51,746 bases of DNA from Halalkalibacter alkalisediminis (GTDB lineage: Bacteria; Bacillota; Bacilli; Bacillales; Bacillaceae_D): contig NZ_JAQQWT010000022.1 of NCBI RefSeq assembly GCF_028610705.1, positions 1 to 51,746 on the forward strand. Direction: 5' to 3'. Positions 26,801-33,566 of this stretch are shown here, piece after piece; position 1 is the stretch's first letter, and the number at the start of each line of letters is the position of its first letter. Made by a program: the position numbers and the translations under genes. The notes beneath the pieces are model-generated. The model worked only from the letters and a program-made list of their open reading frames with translations, had not been told where the DNA came from and did no database searches.

Positions 26801-28504
26801 ACCTAATTCAAAAAAGTCGGCATTAGGATCTATATGCTCTATTGCTAATACTTCTTCCAATACTTGTTTGACCGAAACTCTTATCTTCTCTTCTAACGTT
26901 GAACTAGAAGTAGGCATAGGTGGAAACAGCTTCTTGCTTAGTGATGCTAAAGTAGGGTTTTCAAATAACTCTTTTAATGTAAGATTGACATTAAGCTTCT
27001 TATTTACCCTAGAAATAAACTTCATCGCTTTTATGGAATGACCACCGATTAAAAAAAAGTCAGCATCAGGATCACTTTCCTCATTAGGAAAGAACTCAAG
27101 CCATATCTCCTTTAGAGGTTCATGAACGAACGAGGTTAACATTGCATTAGATTGGTTCAATTCTCCTTCCTTCTTTCCATTAATAGGAAAGGGAGTTGTT
27201 AATGTTATATCTTTAATCGTGGAAACCTTTGTTATTTGGTTAGCAATCTCCATAAATGCTTCGTGAATTACCTCGGCAAGAGCTGGTTCTATAAACTGAA
27301 GATGAAAGTATAACTTACAGAAAATCGCTTCTTTGTTATCTTGAGCTTGTAGTGACAATGGAAAACTATGTGCCTCAGAACCTCCTTGGATCTCCCAATC
27401 AAGATCAATATCCGAATTTTTAGCGGCTTCTGGATAATTCTCATAAACAAAAAGAGTTTCAAATAAAGGGTCTTCTTTCTTTACATTTGTATACTGTTTA
27501 ATATCAACAAGTGATATTTGAGAGTATTCTAACATGTGATTTAATGTGTTTTGAAATTCTTTCAACACCTCTTTTATGTTAGCCGGCTCTTTGATTTCCG
27601 TTATTACTGGTAGTGTATTTATGAGCAATCCAACAATTTCTTCTGACCTATATAGCTGTGACGATCGACCTGAACTTACTATACCAAAGACGATTTTTTC
27701 TTTTTGTGACATCTCCTTCAAGACGATCGACCATATTAACTGCAGCAACACATTAACAGTTACGTGATTAATTGCTGCGAATTCTCGTAACTCTCTACTC
27801 AACTCATGACTTAATTCCCAGAAAATATGACTATCCTTTTGGTCTGCTTTCACATCTGGTAATGCTGAAAATGTAATAGTGGGGCGATCTAACCCCTTTG
27901 CCTTTTCCTTCCAAAAAATAGTCAAATCCTCTTTATTTACTTTATTCATATAACGAATAAAATCGCCATATTGCCTTGGCTTTTCAACAAGATCCCTGAC
28001 TTCAGCTTGAACAATCTGACCATATCGCTCAAATAACTCATTGATTACAATGCTCGTGCTCCAGCCATCTAAAATAATATGATGGTGAGTCCATATCAAT
28101 GTAAAAAGCTTTTCTTCCAATTTCACCAAATGAAGCTTCATCAAATTTGAGTTATTAACATCCATTTCCTTGCCCTTGTGAGAGATTCTATCTAGCTCTT
28201 TAAGCTTCTCCTCTGCAGTTAAGGCCGAAACATCTATTAGCTCCGGTTGATAATCAAGTGTATCAAATACTACTTGAACGTTATTTTCAACGTTCTTTGT
28301 TATAAGCCTCATTCTTAGCGCCTCGTGACGTTCAATAACATGATTCCAAGCCGCAAACAACGCATCTACATTCAATGGACCAGCTATTTTTATTTTCATT
28401 TGAGAAATGTATAAGTGCTCGGTATAATCCTTCATTTCGAGTTCATAAAGAATTCCTTCTTGAAGTGGTGTTAATGAATAGATATTTTCTATTGATTTTC
28501 TCAT
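20834..28504 (-). CDS. NRPS3: C-T-T-C-A-T-E-C, includes a module without an A domain
   Basis: The 2556 residues are: C of the D-to-L kind (1-440; YSLTPLQEGILYE, HHIILDG at 141-147); two adjacent T domains (462-608; Ser490 in IGGHS and Ser571 in ELGGHS) with no A domain between C and T; a second C (about 625-1080; HHLIFDG); A (about 1105-1595; YTSGTTGRPKG); T (ECGGDSIVS); E (about 1690-2120; HHLLIDGVSW, EGHGRE, RTVGWFTTMYP); and a final D-to-L C (about 2130-2556; YPVTSLQEGMLFHS). The A code reads D-S-I-I-G-A-A-V-C-K, which I cannot assign. GGGAGG precedes the ATG. The E pattern and following C types agree with an alternating L/D peptide. Confidence 0.93.
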   Translation of the reverse strand: MRKSIENIYSLTPLQEGILYELEMKDYTEHLYISQMKIKIAGPLNVDALFAAWNHVIERHEALRMRLITKNVENNVQVVFDTLDYQPELIDVSALTAEEKLKELDRISHKGKEMDVNNSNLMKLHLVKLEEKLFTLIWTHHHIILDGWSTSIVINELFERYGQIVQAEVRDLVEKPRQYGDFIRYMNKVNKEDLTIFWKEKAKGLDRPTITFSALPDVKADQKDSHIFWELSHELSRELREFAAINHVTVNVLLQLIWSIVLKEMSQKEKIVFGIVSSGRSSQLYRSEEIVGLLINTLPVITEIKEPANIKEVLKEFQNTLNHMLEYSQISLVDIKQYTNVKKEDPLFETLFVYENYPEAAKNSDIDLDWEIQGGSEAHSFPLSLQAQDNKEAIFCKLYFHLQFIEPALAEVIHEAFMEIANQITKVSTIKDITLTTPFPINGKKEGELNQSNAMLTSFVHEPLKEIWLEFFPNEESDPDADFFLIGGHSIKAMKFISRVNKKLNVNLTLKELFENPTLASLSKKLFPPMPTSSSTLEEKIRVSVKQVLEEVLAIEHIDPNADFFELGGHSITAMKVVSKLNKVSKNAITLKAIFEHPSVNSLSTYLSTKMDDQIRNESCSETAQYVLSSNQEALWFNEKLGNSTSYTIPQKYRVKGKLDAVLLEKALNLVIKRHESLRTVVREKGGKGFQEIREDVSIKLSEENIENLSEELQLTRLSKIEETLQSMSFDVEEGPLLVVRLVKLSESEFVLYVNIHHLIFDGWSVGIFWDEWLSFYDSLMNETKPNLDLDFKQYKDVAAEQRSWLEVHAKKEMEFWKNNLSGDLPKLELPLDSSRLKDSTNPGSSFIVEVKKEELERLKSMSFDRNSTLYMTLLTMYQTFLIRYTGQDEVIVGSPLANRLIEGTERTIGYFVNTLPFRLKVNSDDTFRSILARNVEHIIDVYDHQQMPLDKIVEALNPERSSTSTSLFQTAFILQNNAVNFQSEYVTITSEILKSQKAKFDLSLAVEELDGRLLLAFEYQSEIFQEETIQQLSENFLAWIRRIIDMPELSIYQVPGISESQEKLLLEEWQGEQVTFEGMDDTIPEAFFKIVRQFPNKIAIVDGAKSITYEKLNQKSNQLARYLLGKGISKEEKVGIYVNRSIDMVIGMLAVIKAGASYVPLDPHYPVDRLSYIIEDSSLSYCLTNKELGKSELVASSEFIFLETVEAEAETLGATNIDMSESTNLAYVIYTSGTTGRPKGVMLEHKGIINLVYSQKKMLCLDPSAKLLQFATFNFDSSVIEIFSTLLFGAELNISFDKENQFDMDKLVDQIKAAEITHIILPPAILKELPIDQLNSIKVLGSAGSECTVELVSKFKQITFFNAYGPTEYSVCTSYKLFLPNEDIQDAHVVPIGKPITNTNVLVLDRHRNLMPIGSVGELYVGGLGIARGYMNLEELTNERFIVNPYNPNEKLYKTGDLVKFNKVGELVYIGRADDQVKIRGYRIELSEVNMALLQIDEITNSVVTVMEDSNGSKKLIAYYTIASEVTEEAIRKKVRAILPSFMIPSYFIKLEKFPLSPSGKIDKKALPKWTDYTNGRETTLPTVTELSKTETALLSIWREVLDDSFIGPDDNFFECGGDSIVSIQICSAAKEQGLFMTPKDLFESQTVRELASVVGETTQSVVSQDLVSGPVPLTPIQSWFLNENHQNIHHWNQSIVISKNHQLTTEQYREIIRALVEHHDGLRTVFEKQGDSYVGIIREANTACEVIDYSFFDIRDDECLKEIKKLEDEAQRSLNIIHGPLMKVLLFRDERHIRMFWVSHHLLIDGVSWRILLEDFEKCYQQITNKQTLSLPLKTTSFQQWSKTLMDYQANELTSDIVEYWQNEMNQTVSPVTQDLGEYCNGEHIYTFEANVEQTQNLLKNTLRKYKTTIDELLLSVIASGLSSQMGIDQFWVDLEGHGREQISDNLDLTRTVGWFTTMYPVRLEAGQSFGITLRNTKKRLRDVPNKGFDFGILKFLSEQDLNSPGSLVSYNYLGQFNNVDDMEQTQSNNIDENYVFPYKINVVASIINDRLTLNVMGDGRNSNFQAVCREIESLVTKLLTGNLGLSNAIVETDFESDQIVDESTINYFIKKFSNIEEIYPVTSLQEGMLFHSEIIQSSEYISQISFDITGNINLNLLEEAWNETARKFDVLRSVFRRNQTGDRYQLILSDSYYVFRHVDISMFSGEELQEKLDKLLVRNRNKPFDIENGPLMNITIAHLPNHRFTFIWTHHHALLDGWSLQVVMNHFLECYRNPMIVAKDTGEHRLAYKQVMRHIQTVDKKAEALFWKNELKNVGEVTPSLATKKKTDAGSNDRVMEYHLPEDLTEKVIEYARRHRKTINTVVQGVWGIVLSHFSESGSICYGVTSSGRNLSIPHIESAVGLLINTLPFTFNIDRNEDFKSYLTTVQMKQLQMREFESSSLTDIKRYGDVSWVQDLFQHIFVFENYPSTEQVTDSDIMIENFIGNESTNFDLTFSAAIVQTQLHYKLIYKENKYEESEIVRFMDEVQTIFTKLIEDESMTVGQLLNDMRVEVR
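26681..27121 (-). other. Tandem PCP pair in an A-less module (part of NRPS3)
   Basis: Residues 462-608 of NRPS3 hold two complete T domains in series, each with the DFF-x-x-GGHS-I-x-AMK motif and a downstream F-x-[NH]P-[TS] segment. The preceding C domain ends at about 440, so the linker has only about 20 residues where an A domain of about 500 would normally be. Both serines are present, so both should be phosphopantetheinylated. They must be charged by an A domain acting in trans. Confidence 0.9.
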
Positions 28505-28544
28505 TTTGTCCCTCCCAATTCCCTCGTTAACTTTGATGCTAGTA

Positions 28545-31500
28545 TTAGTTATTCGAATTTAAGATATGAAGTAAGTCATCTTCCGATATGACAGCATCTG
28601 GAAAGTCACTTTCTATCAGGTAGTTCTGGACGACATCGGAGTCCTTTAGCTCCACTATGATACTTTGAATAGTTTCAACTAGAAGTGATATTTGCTCCTC
28701 CGCTGCCTTTGAGATAATTTTTATATGGAGCCTGTCATTCTGAATGACTGCTAAGATATGAAGTCTTGGTTTACTCTCAAACTCACCAAAATCTGAGCTA
28801 ACAGAGAATTCTATTTGAGAATCGAGTCGCCCCAAATAATTGAACGTCATATAAATGTCTGGATCCTCAATCAATACAGGAGTTGAATACTTGATTAGAC
28901 CGTAGTCGAATCCTTTGTTCGGAATTTCTCTAATAGCATTCTTAGTATTTTTCAAGGTAGTGGCAAAAACACTGTCCGACTCCAATAAGATCGGGTAAAT
29001 TGTTGTAAACCAGCCAACGGTTCTTGTTATATCTATTGTGTCATCAACCATTTCTCTTCCATGTCCTTCTACCTCTATCCAAAAACGGCGAACGTCAAAG
29101 GCTTGCCCCATACTCTTTGCAACTAAAGTCAACAATACTTCTTCCACAGATGCTTTAGACTGACTCGTTAATTCCTGAATGAAAAAGGTTGTGTCATCTT
29201 CACTGAAAATTATTTCCCTTGTTTTCTCTCTTTTTTCAGTCATGTGATCTACTAGTCTAAAAGGTGAAACATTACTATTAAGCTTATTAGTCCAATAGTT
29301 AATAGTATCTTGGGCTAGGACTGAACGAATATATTTCTTTAGATAAATAGACCAATCTTTATATGATGAAGTTCTAGGTGGTAGATTAGTTGGTTGATTA
29401 TTTAACACTCTATCATGAAGATGATGGAAGTCTTCAAGTAAGATTCTCCAGGAAACAGCATCTACAACAAGATGATGGATCACCCAGAAAAAGCGATACT
29501 GATGGGCTTGTTCTTTCAAAACGAGCATTTTCATAATCGGTCCATTCTCGATATTCAAAGATTCTTGGATTGCGATTTCCCATTCATCTCTTTTTCTGAT
29601 TCGAGTATCCTTATCAAGATGATGAACATCTTTATAGATCAGCTCCCATGTCTTATGTTCCGAATTGATCAGGCCGATATATTGTTCGTCTTTCTTCTGA
29701 AATAGGGTTAATAATACGTCATGATGGTCGACGATTTCAGCTAGAATCTGTTCCAGTTCTTCTTTTGAAGCACACTCATTACTGTTGAAGACTAGCGATT
29801 GGTTCCAATGATGGATCGATGTCGAGTGTTCTTTGAAAAACCATTCTTGAATAGGAATGAGCTCAATACTCCCTCGTGTTTCTAAGGGCTGAATAATTGA
29901 TTTATTTTCTGTGTGTAAACTGGCTGCTAATTCAGCTACCGTCTGATGTTCGAAAATTGACTTAGGACTAATAGTAAGACCTTCTTGCCTTGCTAACGAG
30001 CAAATTTGAATACTTTGAATCGAGTCTCCCCCCAGTTCAAAGAAATTATCTCGAATGCTCAGTTTATCCATGCCTAACACTGACTCAAATATGGTCAGAA
30101 GAATTCTCTCGTTCTCTGTGTCAGGGGTCTGGACTACCTTCTCCGTTTTTGTAGCAGGATCAGGAAGTTTGTTCGTATCTACTTTCCCATTTGCATTTAA
30201 CGGGAATGAATCAATCTGTAAAACAAAGGAAGGAATCATGTAAGTTGGTAAACTTTCTTTTAGAAATGCCTTAATTTGTTCTGTATCGATTTGTTCATTT
30301 GATGTAACATAGGCAATTAGTTGCTTGACATAGTTTACATTCTCATCAATCTTTATATAAGCATCACTTACTAAAGGATGTGCATTGAGTTTGATCACGA
30401 TCTCATCCATCTCAACTCGAAACCCTCTGATTTTGACTTGGTTATCAGATCTTCCTTGAAACAACAATTCACCAGTCATTGTATATTTAGCAAGGTCTCC
30501 ACTACGATACAGACGCTCACCTGGTCTAAAAGGGTGTTCAATAAATTTCTCTTTCGTTAATTCATCATTATTATGATAACCAGCCGCTAACCCTTCGCCC
30601 CCTATGTACAATTCACCAGTTGCACCAATTGGAACAAACTGTTTCTCACTATTTAATAAATAGACGTTCGTATTAAGAATTGGTTTACCAATAGACACCT
30701 TGCGCCTAGTTTCGTCATAATCGTTAGATACTTTAGATGCCTCAAACATCTCAAACGTCGTCCAAACAGAGTACTCCGACGGTCCATATGCATTGTAAAA
30801 ATTTACATGCTGATATTTCTTAACTAACTCTACCGGGCAATCCGATCCTGCAGATCCAACAAACTCCACTTCACCATTTTCAATATCCAACACCTGCAAA
30901 ATCGCTGGCGGTAGTACAAGATGTGTTAGCTTTTCTTTTTTAATTTGCTTTTCAAGTTGAATTAAATCAAACATATCTTCTTTATTATTTCCGATATGTA
31001 GCTCTGCCCCATTTAACAAACTTCCAAATATCTCGTATACAGAAGCATCAAAGTTATAGGTAGCAAATTGCAGTACTTTTGAAGTTTCTTTAAGATGCAA
31101 ATATTTATGCTGACTTCTAACCAAATTTACGATCCCTTTATGCGAAAGCATGACTCCTTTAGGTCTTCCCGTCGTTCCAGATGTATAGATAATGTAAGCT
31201 AAATCTGTTGGTTCAAGCCCGGAACAATCGATGGCACTTTTCTCATAACGAACAGACGTAAGGTTAATTACATGGCGAATCGTCTCAATTACCCCTTGCT
31301 GTCTTTGATCAGTTATACATACAGTTAGAGCCGAATCATGAATAATATATTCCAATCGTTCACTGGGTAGAGAAGGATCTAGTGGTACATAAGCGCATCC
31401 GGCTTTCATAATTCCTAACATACTAACAACCATGTCAATCGATCTTGTTACGTGAAGCCCTACCTTTTTCGAACGTTCGCCCATTGCCTTTTTAACTAAG

Positions 31501-33272
31501 TGCGCTATGCCATCAGACTTCTTATCTAACTCGTAGAACGTTATTTGTTCCCCGTTATCATAAACAGCGATGCTGGTAGCACGCTCTTTTACAACCTGTT
31601 TGAACACGGAGATAACCGTCTCATTGGCATAGTCATTGGTAATCTCTCCTTGCCAGCTTGATAACAAATCTAACTGATCATCATCTAAATATTGTAATTG
31701 TCTGATCGGTGTTTCGAAATGTTGACAAATTTGGTATAGCCATTTTTCAAAACTCTTCATAAGTCTCTTGATCGTTTCTGGTAGAAAGAGCTCATCTGAG
31801 TATTCAAATTCAAGAATTAACTTTTGAGAGCCCTTCACTTTAATGGTTAGATCATAATTAGAGAAAGGAATATCAAAATTTTCTTTTTCCAAAGTAAAAA
31901 ATGAATTCCTAAACTGACCATCAAAGCTTTCTTCCATTGCTATTGCTGTTTGAAACAACGGAGAATAACTTAAGTCCCGATCCGGGTTAATGATATCTAC
32001 TATCCTATCAAAGGGATAAGCTTGATACTCAAGCACTTCCAAAATTTGTTGCCGATTCCGAGTTAGAATCGTTTGGAAAGATTCAGTTGAATCTACTTCT
32101 AACTGAAATGGCAGTGTGTTCACAAAGCAGCCAATCACCTTAGCAAATTCCTCTTGAACCCGATTAGCCACTGTACTACCAACAACAATTTGCTGCTTCC
32201 CTGTATACTGAGCTAAAAATACTTGATAGGCCGTCAACATAAACGCATATAGCGTTGTACCACTTTGCTTCAAGACACGGTCTATCAACACTCGAAGATC
32301 ATTGTTAATTTCTAATTCTATTCGGCTTCCCGAAAAGGATGGAGATTTTGGTCTTGAGAAATCATAAGGTAATTCTAAATTCGTCTCTCCCTCCATGAAG
32401 TAACGCTCCCAGAATTCTTTTTGGTTGGCGTCATTCTCTTGAACCCATTCCTTATGCCACAATGCATAATCTAAATACTGCATTTCTAAAGGCAGAGTAG
32501 TGTCTGTTGCATTGGCTGTAGAGTTCCGTTCATACGTTTCTGTTAATTCTTGAAAAAAGGTCATAAATGAAACCCCATCAAAAATAATATGGTGAAAGTT
32601 ACAAACTAAATAATAGAATTCATCTTCTATTTGGAAAATCTTCAGCGTAAATAATGGACCCGAGTCTAGATGAAAGCTTCTTCTTGCTTCTTTATTAAGA
32701 TGGTTATCAAGCTTCACGAAAGCGACTTCTAGTTCATCGTCTCGCAAATCTTCGTAGGTAATCGTATTTCTACTAAACTTGTTCACGACTTGTCGAATTT
32801 GATGGTTCTCTTCTAAAAAGTTGGTTCTCAAGCTTTCATGTCTCTCTACTAGAGAATCGAGGGCTTTTTGTAGAACTTCGATTTCTAATATGCCATTTAA
32901 GCGGAACTTAAATGGCATATTATAGAGCATCTGGTTATCTCCAAGACTATCGAACAAATACATCCGATCTTGATTATGAGAAAGTTCTCCCCGGATTGCC
33001 CCGCGTCTAACAGGTTTAACTTTATGGTCTTCTCTCATATTAATAACCATCTCGATAAAGCTTGCTAGTTTTTGGATGCTTGATTGAACCGTTATTACTT
33101 CCATCGTTAGTTCGATTCCAAACATCTTTTTGATAAGCGCGAAAAATGCCTCTTGCTCCGCATACGTTTTTAATTGATGACATAGGTTATCTGTAGACGT
33201 TAAGGGCGCATCCACACTTCTTGATAAAATAGTCAAAAGCTTCTCTTGCGTTCCAGTCATTACTCTATTCAT
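28545..33272 (-). CDS. NRPS2: vestigial T, then C-A-T-E
   Basis: The 1575 residues begin with a short domain (about 8-78) that aligns by eye with a carrier protein (LLTILSRSV start, MFGIELTMEVI, IQKLASFIEM) but has KTYAE where the GGxS serine should be. Then follow C (about 95-530; HHIIFDG at 227-233), A (about 545-1035; YTSGTTGRPKG, YGPSE, NGKVD), T (ELGGDSIQS) and E (about 1130-1555; HHLVVDAVSW, EGHGRE, NKGFDYGLIKY). The A code reads D-A-Y-V-G-A-A-V-W-K, not one I know. The ribosome site GAGGTGA overlaps the PCP gene's stop. The module adds a residue and epimerises it. Confidence 0.92.
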   Translation of the reverse strand: MNRVMTGTQEKLLTILSRSVDAPLTSTDNLCHQLKTYAEQEAFFALIKKMFGIELTMEVITVQSSIQKLASFIEMVINMREDHKVKPVRRGAIRGELSHNQDRMYLFDSLGDNQMLYNMPFKFRLNGILEIEVLQKALDSLVERHESLRTNFLEENHQIRQVVNKFSRNTITYEDLRDDELEVAFVKLDNHLNKEARRSFHLDSGPLFTLKIFQIEDEFYYLVCNFHHIIFDGVSFMTFFQELTETYERNSTANATDTTLPLEMQYLDYALWHKEWVQENDANQKEFWERYFMEGETNLELPYDFSRPKSPSFSGSRIELEINNDLRVLIDRVLKQSGTTLYAFMLTAYQVFLAQYTGKQQIVVGSTVANRVQEEFAKVIGCFVNTLPFQLEVDSTESFQTILTRNRQQILEVLEYQAYPFDRIVDIINPDRDLSYSPLFQTAIAMEESFDGQFRNSFFTLEKENFDIPFSNYDLTIKVKGSQKLILEFEYSDELFLPETIKRLMKSFEKWLYQICQHFETPIRQLQYLDDDQLDLLSSWQGEITNDYANETVISVFKQVVKERATSIAVYDNGEQITFYELDKKSDGIAHLVKKAMGERSKKVGLHVTRSIDMVVSMLGIMKAGCAYVPLDPSLPSERLEYIIHDSALTVCITDQRQQGVIETIRHVINLTSVRYEKSAIDCSGLEPTDLAYIIYTSGTTGRPKGVMLSHKGIVNLVRSQHKYLHLKETSKVLQFATYNFDASVYEIFGSLLNGAELHIGNNKEDMFDLIQLEKQIKKEKLTHLVLPPAILQVLDIENGEVEFVGSAGSDCPVELVKKYQHVNFYNAYGPSEYSVWTTFEMFEASKVSNDYDETRRKVSIGKPILNTNVYLLNSEKQFVPIGATGELYIGGEGLAAGYHNNDELTKEKFIEHPFRPGERLYRSGDLAKYTMTGELLFQGRSDNQVKIRGFRVEMDEIVIKLNAHPLVSDAYIKIDENVNYVKQLIAYVTSNEQIDTEQIKAFLKESLPTYMIPSFVLQIDSFPLNANGKVDTNKLPDPATKTEKVVQTPDTENERILLTIFESVLGMDKLSIRDNFFELGGDSIQSIQICSLARQEGLTISPKSIFEHQTVAELAASLHTENKSIIQPLETRGSIELIPIQEWFFKEHSTSIHHWNQSLVFNSNECASKEELEQILAEIVDHHDVLLTLFQKKDEQYIGLINSEHKTWELIYKDVHHLDKDTRIRKRDEWEIAIQESLNIENGPIMKMLVLKEQAHQYRFFWVIHHLVVDAVSWRILLEDFHHLHDRVLNNQPTNLPPRTSSYKDWSIYLKKYIRSVLAQDTINYWTNKLNSNVSPFRLVDHMTEKREKTREIIFSEDDTTFFIQELTSQSKASVEEVLLTLVAKSMGQAFDVRRFWIEVEGHGREMVDDTIDITRTVGWFTTIYPILLESDSVFATTLKNTKNAIREIPNKGFDYGLIKYSTPVLIEDPDIYMTFNYLGRLDSQIEFSVSSDFGEFESKPRLHILAVIQNDRLHIKIISKAAEEQISLLVETIQSIIVELKDSDVVQNYLIESDFPDAVISEDDLLHILNSNN

Positions 33273-33281
33273 AGATTCACC

Positions 33282-33554
33282 TCATTTATCGCAGCCCTGA
33301 TTAATATCACTTAATTGCTTGATCAGTAGCGAAAGCTCCTCAATAGTGGGATGTTCAAACAAAACTTTGATAGCTAATTTAATACCCAGGTTATTCTTCA
33401 CCATTTGAATCAATTGCATTGCTAGAAGAGAATTGCCTCCAAGGTCAAAAAAGCTAACATTTCGGTCAATACTCTCCTCTCCTAGAATTTCTCCCCAAAA
33501 CTCAATTAGTTTTTTTTCAATTGCTTCAGTCTTACTTGTAGTAGTTATCTCCAT
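33282..33554 (-). CDS. Free-standing peptidyl carrier protein
   Basis: The 90-residue protein is a single T domain with the phosphopantetheine motif SFFDLGGNSLLAMQLIQM and the usual helix-III region VLFEHPTIEELSLLI. GAGGAG before the ATG overlaps the NRPS1 stop, and NRPS2 begins 9 bp after this gene. NRPS1 ends with a condensation domain and has no T or A after it, so this protein most likely serves as the carrier of module 3. No A domain accompanies it. The gene order keeps the assembly-line order, which favours this reading over a stray carrier. Confidence 0.92.
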   Translation of the reverse strand: MEITTTSKTEAIEKKLIEFWGEILGEESIDRNVSFFDLGGNSLLAMQLIQMVKNNLGIKLAIKVLFEHPTIEELSLLIKQLSDINQGCDK

Positions 33555-33566
33555 ATGTTTTTCTCC

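Noticed and set aside
33555-33566. An assembly gap or frameshift hiding an A domain between NRPS1 and the PCP
   Set aside because: NRPS1 ends with a natural stop that overlaps the PCP's GAGGAG ribosome site. The coding units abut cleanly and there is no A-domain sequence in any frame.
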